This document shows, piece by piece, positions 1 through 5,958 of a stretch of DNA of 6,643 nucleotides. Where the stretch lies: assembly GCA_028818995.1 (NCBI GenBank), contig JAPPMR010000558.1, positions 1-6,643 on the forward strand, read 5' to 3'. A program made the position numbers and the translations under genes. Origin of the DNA: Candidatus Poribacteria bacterium (GTDB taxonomy: Bacteria; Poribacteria; WGA-4E; WGA-3G). Each line of letters begins with the position of its first letter. Positions within the stretch are counted from its first letter, which is position 1. Below the pieces are notes generated by a model, which had not been told where the DNA came from, did not search any database, and worked only from the letters and a program-made list of their open reading frames with translations.

Positions 1-2
1 GT

Positions 3-818
3 CTTGAAGCGGTCTTCATGGGTCCGGAGCTGGAATTCACCGAAGACACGACCATTGCCGTTACGGGCGGTGAATTGCCGCCGATGGTTGACGGGGAAAT
101 GAAGGAGACCTGGACCGGAATCAAGGTAAAAGCGGGCCAGGTACTCTCCTTTGACTATATCCGCGACGGCGCCCGTGCCTATATCGCCGTCGCGGGCGGC
201 ATCGATACGCCACCAGCATTGGGCAGCCGGTCGACCTATCCAATTGGAGCGCTCGGTGGCGTTGAAGGCCGTGCGGTCCAACCAGGAGATGTTCTGCCGG
301 CAGGAACCGGCAGAGCAGCGGTGCAGGATGGAAAATCCGTGCCGGAGCAACTGAGGCGCAAACCTGGCAGTCCTGCCGAACTGCGGGTCATCCCCGGTCT
401 GTACTGGCACCGGATTACGGAACCCTCGGGGAATCAATTCTTCAAGGACATCTGGAAGGTCGCGCCTGAGGCGGATCGCATGGGATACCGTTTCCAGGGC
501 GGCTCCAAACTGGAATTTATCGATCGGGAACCGCCTTTTGGCGCCGGATCCGACCCGTCCAACATCACCGACGCCTGCTATCCCTACGGATCCATTCAGG
601 TACCAAGCGGAACCGAGCCGATCGTCCTGCATCGCGACGCGGTTTCCGGTGGCGGCTACTTCATGATCGGCACGGTGATCTCGGCCGATATGGACCTCAT
701 CGGGCAATTGCAGCCCCATACCCAAACCCGGTTTGTCAAAGTCAACATGGATACCGCGCTTGCAGTACGCCGTGATCGTTCGGCCATGCTCGAGAGTATC
801 CGCGAAGCTTTGGCTTAA
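3..818 (+). CDS. pxpC: 5-oxoprolinase subunit C / KipA-type carboxyltransferase-like protein, 5'-partial
   Basis: This is the C-terminal part of a PxpC/KipA (allophanate hydrolase subunit 2-like) protein. With PxpA and PxpB, PxpC normally forms the cytosolic ATP-dependent 5-oxoprolinase, which opens 5-oxoproline to glutamate. The frame is open to the left edge; upstream of the first ATG (position 18) it reads L-E-A-V-F, and family members have a similar segment just before G-P-x-L-x-F. The true start is therefore outside the window, and roughly 50 N-terminal residues, including the usual T-x-Q-D-x-G-R region, are missing. The best family signature is A-Y-I-A-V-A-G-G-I-D (nt 177-206), followed by a G-S-R-S-T segment and a G-G-x-E-G-R segment. 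The C-terminal half contains the expected conserved glycine-rich stretch and ends at TAA 816-818. bioY follows after 22 bases, so the two are probably cotranscribed. Related carboxyltransferase-like subunits act on other substrates, so the exact substrate is uncertain. Confidence 0.85.
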   Translation, partial: LEAVFMGPELEFTEDTTIAVTGGELPPMVDGEMKETWTGIKVKAGQVLSFDYIRDGARAYIAVAGGIDTPPALGSRSTYPIGALGGVEGRAVQPGDVLPAGTGRAAVQDGKSVPEQLRRKPGSPAELRVIPGLYWHRITEPSGNQFFKDIWKVAPEADRMGYRFQGGSKLEFIDREPPFGAGSDPSNITDACYPYGSIQVPSGTEPIVLHRDAVSGGGYFMIGTVISADMDLIGQLQPHTQTRFVKVNMDTALAVRRDRSAMLESIREALA

Positions 819-826
819 ACGCATTC

Positions 827-832
827 AAAGGA
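827..832 (+). promoter_or_regulatory. Ribosome binding site of bioY
   Basis: The sequence AAAGGA lies 8 bases before the ATG at 841. It decides the start in favour of 841 over an in-frame non-ATG codon at 733, which would place 36 residues inside the upstream gene. Confidence 0.6.
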
Positions 833-840
833 TCAAAACC

Positions 841-1440
841 ATGAGCGAACTTACCTTGAAACCGAACACGCTGGCACAATCCGCATGGGTTACGGACAAG
901 ACACAGATCAGAAACATCACGTTGGCCATCCTGGGCAGCATTGCACTTTGGATTTCCGCCAAGATCAGCGTTCCGTTCTGGCCAGTGCCTCTCACCATGC
1001 AGACACTGGTTGTCTTGATGATCGGGATGGCCTTTGGATCAAGACTGGGGGTGGCAACCGTTTTTCTCTACCTCGCAGAAGGTGCTGTCGGGCTTCCGGT
1101 TTTCTCGGGCACGCCTGAGAAGGGAATTGGTGTTGCTTATATGATGAGCACTACCGGGGGATATCTGTTTGGGTTTGTTCTTGCGGCTGGCACGGTTGGA
1201 TATCTCGCCGAGCGTGGCTGGGACCGTAACCCTCGGACGACGGCAGCTGCGATGCTGATCGGTAACATCGTCATTTACATACCTGGCCTTCTTTGGCTTG
1301 GGTCCGTCGTCGGCTGGGACAAACCAGTACTTGCCTGGGGCCTCACCCCCTTCCTGGCGGGTGACGCACTGAAACTGGTTCTCGCGGCGGTCTTGATGCC
1401 AGCGCTCTGGAAATTGCTATCAAAATCGAAACAAACATGA
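841..1440 (+). CDS. bioY: BioY, biotin transporter substrate-binding (S) component
   Basis: This 199-residue integral membrane protein binds biotin for uptake, either as the S component of an ECF transporter with BioM (ATPase) and BioN, or alone. The length and the hydrophobic pattern of about six segments fit the family. The hallmark region is clear: P-V-P-L-T-M-Q-T-L-V-V-L around residue 42-53, then G-S-R-L-G, a tyrosine-leucine segment ending G-L-P-V-F, and the T-G-G-Y-L-F-G-F motif. The ATG at 841 is preceded by AAAGGA; the first 20 or so residues are polar and the first membrane segment starts near residue 25. It follows pxpC by 22 bases and is probably in the same transcript. No bioM or bioN is visible in the window, so its partner ATPase must be elsewhere or absent. 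The substrate call rests on family similarity. Confidence 0.93.
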   Translation: MSELTLKPNTLAQSAWVTDKTQIRNITLAILGSIALWISAKISVPFWPVPLTMQTLVVLMIGMAFGSRLGVATVFLYLAEGAVGLPVFSGTPEKGIGVAYMMSTTGGYLFGFVLAAGTVGYLAERGWDRNPRTTAAAMLIGNIVIYIPGLLWLGSVVGWDKPVLAWGLTPFLAGDALKLVLAAVLMPALWKLLSKSKQT

Positions 1441-1941
1441 AGGATGTAGACCAACTTGATCCGTGAAACGGGTGGAACGGGTTAGTTTCAACGGTTTGCA
1501 GCACGTAAAAACAGAATCTGGACTGATGCCGCTCCCTCATGCTGATGAACTGAAGAGGAAAATAGTCATGACGACCAACGAAGTGGATCGTGATCTTGGA
1601 CTGTGATTGTTGTTCCCTCGCCGGTTCACTTCCAGAGAGTTGACATGCCCAGGATGGAGCCATAATCTGCGTATTGGCAGCTTCGAGCGGGGCTGCTGAC
1701 TTAGAGTTTCAAACCTTCGTTGCCTGCCGAATCAGTGTCAGGCGATTTTTCAGGACTGTCCACCTGGTGCGAAGCCACGCATGCTCAGGGAATGACCAGG
1801 GTGTAATCCGTCTGCTTGCGAGTTGATGACGAGGAGGTATCAAGTTGGACAGAAATTCCGTGATTTCAATCAGTTGACGGGCAGGATAATATCAGCCCTC
1901 AGAATATCATGTGTATTGATGGATCCATTGATTGTGCAATC
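1441..1941. other. Intergenic junction between the GC-rich backbone and the AT-rich block
   Basis: I see no convincing gene in these 500 bases. Open frames on both strands are short, broken by stops and lack recognisable protein features. Composition changes within the stretch: sample lines near 1741-1800 are about 58% GC, 1801-1860 about 48%, and 1861-1920 about 37%. The likely island edge is therefore near 1830-1860. No tRNA, integrase or transposase is recognisable. Small structural elements are a weak stem GCCTG/CAGGC (1722-1743) before GATTTTTC and the perfect palindrome ATGGATCCAT (1919-1928). bioY and the leftward gene ending at 2053 converge here. Confidence 0.5.
1461..1494 (+). terminator. 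Weak candidate hairpin downstream of bioY
   Basis: CCGTGAAAC (1461-1469) can pair with GTTTCAACGG (1485-1494), leaving one unpaired base and a 15-base loop. It starts 20 bases after the bioY stop, but no T-run follows, so it is not a convincing intrinsic terminator. It could still act as an mRNA 3'-end stabiliser. Confidence 0.2.
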
Positions 1942-2056
1942 TCAGTTTGCTCTCTCATGTGACAACTCTTCAATGATATTTCGGAGATTGGAGAAATCTA
2001 ATTTTCCCTCGATCAGATAGGGCCGCTTCCAGTCAGATAAAAATTTGTGTGCTCAT
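1942..2056 (-). pseudogene. Possible remnant or frameshifted small frame after the AlbA_2 gene
   Basis: Directly after the TGA of the AlbA_2 gene (2053-2055) the same frame stays open for 36 more codons to a TGA at 1942-1944. It encodes a plausible soluble peptide with motifs W-K-R-P-Y-L-I-E-G-K-L-D-F and N-I-I-E-E-L. The stop is also embedded in an ATGA, whose ATG (2054-2056) opens another frame of only 7 codons. Skipping one base near the T5 run at 2042-2046 would join that ATG to the longer frame. Three readings are possible: the 3' end of a longer AlbA_2 gene cut by a nonsense mutation, a small translationally coupled gene broken by a frameshift, or chance. I do not recognise the peptide. 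Confidence 0.25.
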
Positions 2057-3369
2057 CGACAGTCTCCCATATTCAAGGCTTCGTCAATCCAACATATTGA
2101 TCGCCGTAAGTTATCGGCTAGTGGGCCATTTGCCGATGTGTAGTGCTTATTAAACCAATGCCGTAAAAGTCCCCTGATAAACCTTGAGTTCGAAATTATT
2201 TCGTCAACTGTTAGTCCACGTATAGCTTGAAGGCAATAAACTAGTTCTTTTCCAGAAAGGTCTCTACTAACCTTCTTGTTACGCAGCGACTCCGCATACT
2301 TCCTTTTTTTTATGGATGCGGGTGTGCTCAGGTGTGAAAGTATAATTTCCTGGGTGTTCCTGCTCCTCAGTCGTTCAATGAGTTTCTTACGAGAGATTGA
2401 TCTTGAAACTACGCTTTCGAGCACTTCGATAATTTTGTCCAATGTCATTCCAGATTTCTTAATAAAATAGTAAACAGGCAGAAATCCGGTACTTTCAAAG
2501 CAGATCTGTCTGATGTATTCGGCTGGCTCCAGCACATCCTTCTCATTTAAGGCACTTAAAACGATGTCGGGCGTCCTTATGCCTTTGACTTTTAGTACTT
2601 GTTTTTTGTTTGAACTGAAAACAGTTCCAGGCAAGGTCTCAACATGACCAATCAACTTTATCGTTTGTTTTCCTTTGACTTCAGAAAATTCCCCTTCCTT
2701 TATAAAGGAAAGATCACTAAGAAGTGACTCATCAATAAGGAAAGAACCTCCGGGACCGGTCACGCTGCCAGTGTGGAGATTGAAAATCCCAGCATCTCGA
2801 ACACCAATATGCGCTATGCTCTTAAGGTGTTGCATCCATAAGCGCTGTTCAGCTTCACGCTTGGATTCAAGCATTGCTCTCAGTTCAGGGTATTTTATAC
2901 GTTCGGTGCGTCCGCGATATCGGTAGTAAATATCGCCTTCCTTTAGTTCTTTTCCAGCGTCTTTTGTACAGATGACAGGCTTGTCCTTCGTCTGATAAAT
3001 ATACAGAAGACCAAATTTCATCCCATAAAATTCGTGGTTATGTATGGACCATTCTATCTCAGGAGAAAAGTGGTTATTGAAGTTGTGAGACATCTTTTCT
3101 GGATCGATATCCTCGAACTTCACTAGGCTGGTTCCTGAAAGGCCGCAAAGATAGTGTGGCCTATTGGCAATGCCGAACACGATATATCCACCTTTTGTAT
3201 TGGCATATGCAGCACTCGTTTTCAGGTACTTGGACAAACTTGCCCAACCAAATGATTCCTTGAATTCTAGGCGACTACTTTCCCTTGAGACCACGCGATC
3301 TGGGTTCGCGCGGGTAGTTTTGAATATCAAGTTTAATTCCTTTTGAGAGAATGGCATTTTTGTTTTCAT
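2053..3369 (-). CDS. Schlafen AlbA_2 domain-containing protein
   Basis: A 438-residue soluble protein. The N-terminal part (about residues 30-170) matches the Schlafen AlbA_2 domain of COG2865-type bacterial proteins: E-S-x-R-L-E-F-K-E-S, then a helix leading to A-A-Y-A-N-T-K-G-G-Y-I-V-F-G-I, and a later D-I-Y-Y-R-Y-R-G-R-T segment. In bacteria this fold occurs in putative nucleic-acid-binding proteins, transcriptional regulators and some defence-island proteins; a precise activity cannot be assigned. The middle (about 205-265) looks rich in beta strands. The remainder is mostly helical and basic, with no motif I recognise. The ATG at 3369 is preferred because GGA lies 7 bases upstream; an in-frame TTG at 3381 would add four residues. 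The gene follows the synthetase gene after about 330 bases and probably has its own promoter. Its AT-rich composition matches the island, not the bioY side. Domain call is good; function unknown. Confidence 0.8.
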   Translation of the reverse strand: MKTKMPFSQKELNLIFKTTRANPDRVVSRESSRLEFKESFGWASLSKYLKTSAAYANTKGGYIVFGIANRPHYLCGLSGTSLVKFEDIDPEKMSHNFNNHFSPEIEWSIHNHEFYGMKFGLLYIYQTKDKPVICTKDAGKELKEGDIYYRYRGRTERIKYPELRAMLESKREAEQRLWMQHLKSIAHIGVRDAGIFNLHTGSVTGPGGSFLIDESLLSDLSFIKEGEFSEVKGKQTIKLIGHVETLPGTVFSSNKKQVLKVKGIRTPDIVLSALNEKDVLEPAEYIRQICFESTGFLPVYYFIKKSGMTLDKIIEVLESVVSRSISRKKLIERLRSRNTQEIILSHLSTPASIKKRKYAESLRNKKVSRDLSGKELVYCLQAIRGLTVDEIISNSRFIRGLLRHWFNKHYTSANGPLADNLRRSICWIDEALNMGDCR

Positions 3370-3422
3370 TTGGCCATCCAACTGTCAAAACAAATCACCC
3401 ATCGATCTGCATAAATTCATTG

Positions 3423-3428
3423 ATTATA
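3423..3428 (-). promoter_or_regulatory. Candidate -10 box for the AlbA_2 gene
   Basis: A perfect TATAAT on the - strand lies about 54 bases before the chosen start codon. The sequence 17 bases further upstream (CAAAGA) is a poor -35, and TTGACT directly beside the box is too close to serve. Perfect TATAAT boxes occur by chance in AT-rich DNA, so this is weak. Confidence 0.22.
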
Positions 3429-3463
3429 TAGTCAATTTGGATGGATCTTTGTGTGGACAGACT

Positions 3464-3592
3464 TCAGATTTCTCCAGATGCAGGTTGCATAGGAATTTGT
3501 ATATCAGTAACGAGAAAAGTTAATGTTTTCGTTGTTAGCATCAGCGTGACAAGGAAGTAATCAATGTGTGATCTATACTGACAGATTTGCAT
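3464..3592 (-). CDS. Possible 42-residue small protein
   Basis: An ATG at 3590-3592 opens 42 codons ending with TGA at 3464-3466. A run of six G followed by A sits 8 bases upstream and could pair with the anti-Shine-Dalgarno sequence using G-U wobbles. The peptide has no recognised domain; a moderately hydrophobic Leu/Thr/Val stretch covers about residues 13-29. It could be a leader peptide for the AlbA_2 gene, a small independent protein or chance. Confidence 0.18.
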   Translation of the reverse strand: MQICQYRSHIDYFLVTLMLTTKTLTFLVTDIQIPMQPASGEI

Positions 3593-3696
3593 AGTTAATC
3601 CCCCCAAATAGAATAGCAATAAAATTAAATGACCTCTCTTAAATTCACGCCGTTTGAATTAGTGGTGATGGTTGTACCCTCCGAGAAATAATTAAG

Positions 3697-5382
3697 CTAT
3701 TTATGTCTTGCCCGTGTTCTTTGAATTTTATTTGTAGTCCAACTCCTTCTGTCAATTACGCTTCTGCGATCAAATAGCTTGTCATCTCGTTCGAAGCGAG
3801 TATTTATCAGTGATACAGGAGCTTGAGCAAAATTTTCAAGTTCTTCGATTATCTGTATAGTCGACTCATGTAACTGGTCAAATCGGCGTGCATCCTGATT
3901 TTGTTTATTATAATAATCTGCAAAAGTAAGGACGATATCTGTTGGCGCGTTCAATGCACAGGCAGTCCTAAACAGTTCCCAATCAAATTGTCCTACTCTC
4001 CTTTTTCTTCCTGTGGTTGTTGTAATTTCAGCTTGCTCAACTTCTGTAGCATTTAATTTAGACATGCGTGCTATTTCAGAGAAACTAGTTTCTAACTTCA
4101 AAGGTCCAGATGTCTTTCCAGACTCATCCGGATCTCCTACTCGTATTGGGAAAGAGCGAACAACCATCAATATACGACGCACTCTCGACGGAGAAATACC
4201 GGCTTCTGCCAGGCATCCTGCCACATTGGTATCCCGTGAAGTCACATAGGGATATAATCCGTGATGGATACTTAATCCACTTCCTTGAGTGCCTTCTAAC
4301 AATATTGATTTTCCTTCAGCATATGCCTTTTCAAGCCTACCCAGTGTCTTGCCTCTATAAGGGTCTCTTCCTCCGACATAAGCTTTCAAAGCAGGGTAAT
4401 TTTTTGCAAGTCGAACATTTTTATGAAACCTGTTGGTGATTTTCCTTGCCGTTGCATAACCCACACCAGAACCAGTAGAAGCTATCGAATTTACTAGTTC
4501 CTCTTCTGCTTCGATATCACTTTTACAGATTGTCATGCATTGTGGATCAATGAACAAACGTTCCTCGGTCAATTCGCACATTTCTATCTCTTCCAGTAAT
4601 CGCTCCACATCAATGACCGCACCTGGACCAATTAGAATTTCAGCATCCGTATCTCTGCACCCGGACGGAAGATGATGATATTTTGTTACACCATGTTCGT
4701 TCGAAACAGAGTGACCAGCGTTGGGTCCACCAACTCGAACTAGAACGTCATATTCTTTTGATAAATATCCGGCGATTTGGCCTTTGCCTTCGCTCCCAAA
4801 TTGGCCGCCGATCAATACATCTACACATCTTAAGTTCGGAGGTGCAAAGTGACCGAGCGCTACCGCAGTTCTTACGAATGTATCACCGAGAAGTGTGCGT
4901 CCGGTGTCGATCTTTAAATCAGCATCTCTGGACAGGACCTTTCTATTTTCTGGACGTAAAAAATCTGCCTGTGCCATCGTGAGGTTCTCATTTTTATTGG
5001 AGTACTCAATAAAGCGTTTGCTGAGCTCTTCGGTATCGGCGTTAAGATGAACGTGAAAAACTTTCCAGTCTTTCATTTTTCGAAAGTGTTCTATTTGAGA
5101 TTTGTTGTATACAGAGTCGACAACAATTGATTTATTCTCCGGAAGTTTTGCAATCCTTTTCTTCACTGCGTCAGCGATCCATGCTCCTTTAGTTTTAATG
5201 TTCATTTTTCTTCCAGCTTCTTGCAAACTCAATCTATCCGAGGGCAAATTCATTTCGGTTGCATGGTGTTTTAATACTTGACTTGTCTTTATTTGACTAT
5301 AGCCGAACTCACTTTTTAACTTCTTGGCCAGCCCAGTTCGGCCCGTTCTCAGGCGACCACTGATCAGCACAACTTGTCGCAT
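3697..5382 (-). CDS. Kinase-like domain fused to a PurZ-like adenylosuccinate synthetase
   Basis: A 561-residue two-domain soluble protein. Residues 1-175 form a P-loop nucleoside-monophosphate-kinase-like domain, but the Walker A motif is G9-R-L-R-T-G14-R15-T16, with Arg where Lys is expected. D-S-V at 89-91 and H-V-H-L at 110-113 are shared with the upstream kinase. Residues about 187-535 form a PurA-family domain, which normally condenses aspartate with IMP. Visible signatures are G-G-Q-F-G-S-E-G-K-G (192-201), G-P-N-A-G-H (219-224, catalytic His kept), S-T-G-S-G-V-G (302-308), G-T-Q-G (364-367), Y-P-Y-V-T-S (377-382) and T-T-T-T-G-R-K-R-R (454-462). Ser197 replaces the PurA catalytic Asp and T-F-A-D (486-489) replaces T-K-x-D. 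Both changes, and the short domain, point to PurZ (dGMP plus aspartate, probably with ATP rather than GTP) instead of PurA. The ATG follows the kinase gene's stop by 3 bases, with GAGG 6 bases upstream inside that gene, so translation is probably coupled. A basic tail of about 28 residues ends the protein. Family call is firm; substrate is inferred. Confidence 0.9.
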   Translation of the reverse strand: MRQVVLISGRLRTGRTGLAKKLKSEFGYSQIKTSQVLKHHATEMNLPSDRLSLQEAGRKMNIKTKGAWIADAVKKRIAKLPENKSIVVDSVYNKSQIEHFRKMKDWKVFHVHLNADTEELSKRFIEYSNKNENLTMAQADFLRPENRKVLSRDADLKIDTGRTLLGDTFVRTAVALGHFAPPNLRCVDVLIGGQFGSEGKGQIAGYLSKEYDVLVRVGGPNAGHSVSNEHGVTKYHHLPSGCRDTDAEILIGPGAVIDVERLLEEIEMCELTEERLFIDPQCMTICKSDIEAEEELVNSIASTGSGVGYATARKITNRFHKNVRLAKNYPALKAYVGGRDPYRGKTLGRLEKAYAEGKSILLEGTQGSGLSIHHGLYPYVTSRDTNVAGCLAEAGISPSRVRRILMVVRSFPIRVGDPDESGKTSGPLKLETSFSEIARMSKLNATEVEQAEITTTTGRKRRVGQFDWELFRTACALNAPTDIVLTFADYYNKQNQDARRFDQLHESTIQIIEELENFAQAPVSLINTRFERDDKLFDRRSVIDRRSWTTNKIQRTRARHK

Positions 5383-5385
5383 AAT

Positions 5386-5958
5386 CTACCTCGGTAATAT
5401 GGATTTTATCGTTTCAATAACTTGATTCGCGATGTCCTGAGAGTTGTATTCTTCAGTATCGAATTTAATGTCTGCCAAAGGTAAAAGGGAGCCAACCTTT
5501 GCCTCTGTAGGATTTTGCTTCGCTTCCTCATAAGTAATGTGCTGATCATAATTCTCCTTGGCTTTTTTTCTGGCATAGAAGCGTTTCTTAAGTATGTTGT
5601 CGGGTGCTTCCAAGTGAACATGAAGAAAAATTCCGCTGTATTTATCCTTCAATATTGAAATCTGGAAATCTTTTCGCACACTGTCTAGAATTAATTTCGG
5701 AGGCTCCTTACCTTCCCAATCAATATTTTCAACTAGATCAACCAGCCAGTACCCCCCCGTTTCTTGATCTAACATATCTCCGAATTCCTGCAAGGATTGT
5801 CTTTCTGTATTTAAGCCCTCCTGGATTGCCCGATTAAATAAATACTCGCCTGTGCTCACTCTGGAAAAACCATATTGTTCAACCAGAACTTTGGTAACCG
5901 AAGATTTCCCCGAGCAAATCTCTCCGCTAAATGCAATGGTGCAGGCTTCACTAAACAT
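5386..5958 (-). CDS. P-loop nucleoside monophosphate kinase-like protein
   Basis: A 190-residue protein with an intact Walker A motif, G12-E-I-C-S-G-K-S19. It is paralogous to the first domain of the next protein; shared anchors are R-x-S-L-Q-E-x-G (53-60), T-x-G-x-W-x-x-D (67-74), D-S-V (92-94), Q-I (99-100), H-V-H-L-x-A (113-118) and A-D-x-K-x-D-T (162-168). The expected role is phosphate transfer from ATP to a nucleoside or deoxynucleoside monophosphate, but the phosphate acceptor is not readable from the sequence. The ATG at 5958 is chosen because it puts the P-loop at the same distance from the N-terminus as in the paralogue and overlaps the upstream stop by only 8 bases (ATGTTTAG). In-frame ATGs at 5976 and 6006 would add 6 or 16 residues, and none of the three starts has a strong ribosome binding site. 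The tight packing with both neighbours indicates one transcript. The kinase fold is secure; the substrate is not. Confidence 0.85.
   Translation of the reverse strand: MFSEACTIAFSGEICSGKSSVTKVLVEQYGFSRVSTGEYLFNRAIQEGLNTERQSLQEFGDMLDQETGGYWLVDLVENIDWEGKEPPKLILDSVRKDFQISILKDKYSGIFLHVHLEAPDNILKKRFYARKKAKENYDQHITYEEAKQNPTEAKVGSLLPLADIKFDTEEYNSQDIANQVIETIKSILPR

Larger units (their letters stand above)
3370..3696. other. Intergenic region between the kinase-synthetase fusion and the AlbA_2 gene
   Basis: AT-rich DNA containing the likely promoter and leader of the AlbA_2 gene. Read on the - strand it holds a TATAAT box at 3423-3428, a run of six G at 3601-3606, and a 42-codon frame at 3464-3592. 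No strong intrinsic terminator is visible after the fusion gene's stop at 3697. Confidence 0.5.

Noticed and set aside
733..840. Longer bioY start extending into pxpC
   Set aside because: It begins at a non-ATG codon, overlaps pxpC by 86 bases and adds an arginine-rich stretch unlike BioY; the ATG at 841 has a proper ribosome binding site.
1343..1663. 106-codon open frame on the - strand
   Set aside because: It covers the 3' end of bioY, has no recognisable motif or ribosome binding site, and looks like a chance frame in GC-rich DNA.
1700..1735. tRNA-like T-arm (GTTTCAAACC) suggesting an attachment site
   Set aside because: No flanking stem, no CCA end and no cloverleaf can be drawn.
1722..1750. 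Stem GCCTG/CAGGC followed by a T5 run as a terminator
   Set aside because: Only five base pairs around a 12-base loop, about 280 bases from bioY; too weak to call.
1823..2020. 65-codon open frame on the + strand
   Set aside because: It starts with TTG, matches no family, and the opposite strand reads more like real protein in 1945-2052.
3370..3381. TTG start for the AlbA_2 gene
   Set aside because: It adds only four residues, and the ATG at 3369 has a GGA at good spacing.
4013..4439. Two + strand open frames of 78 and 109 codons
   Set aside because: Both lie inside the synthetase domain on the opposite strand, whose conserved motifs leave no doubt about the coding frame.
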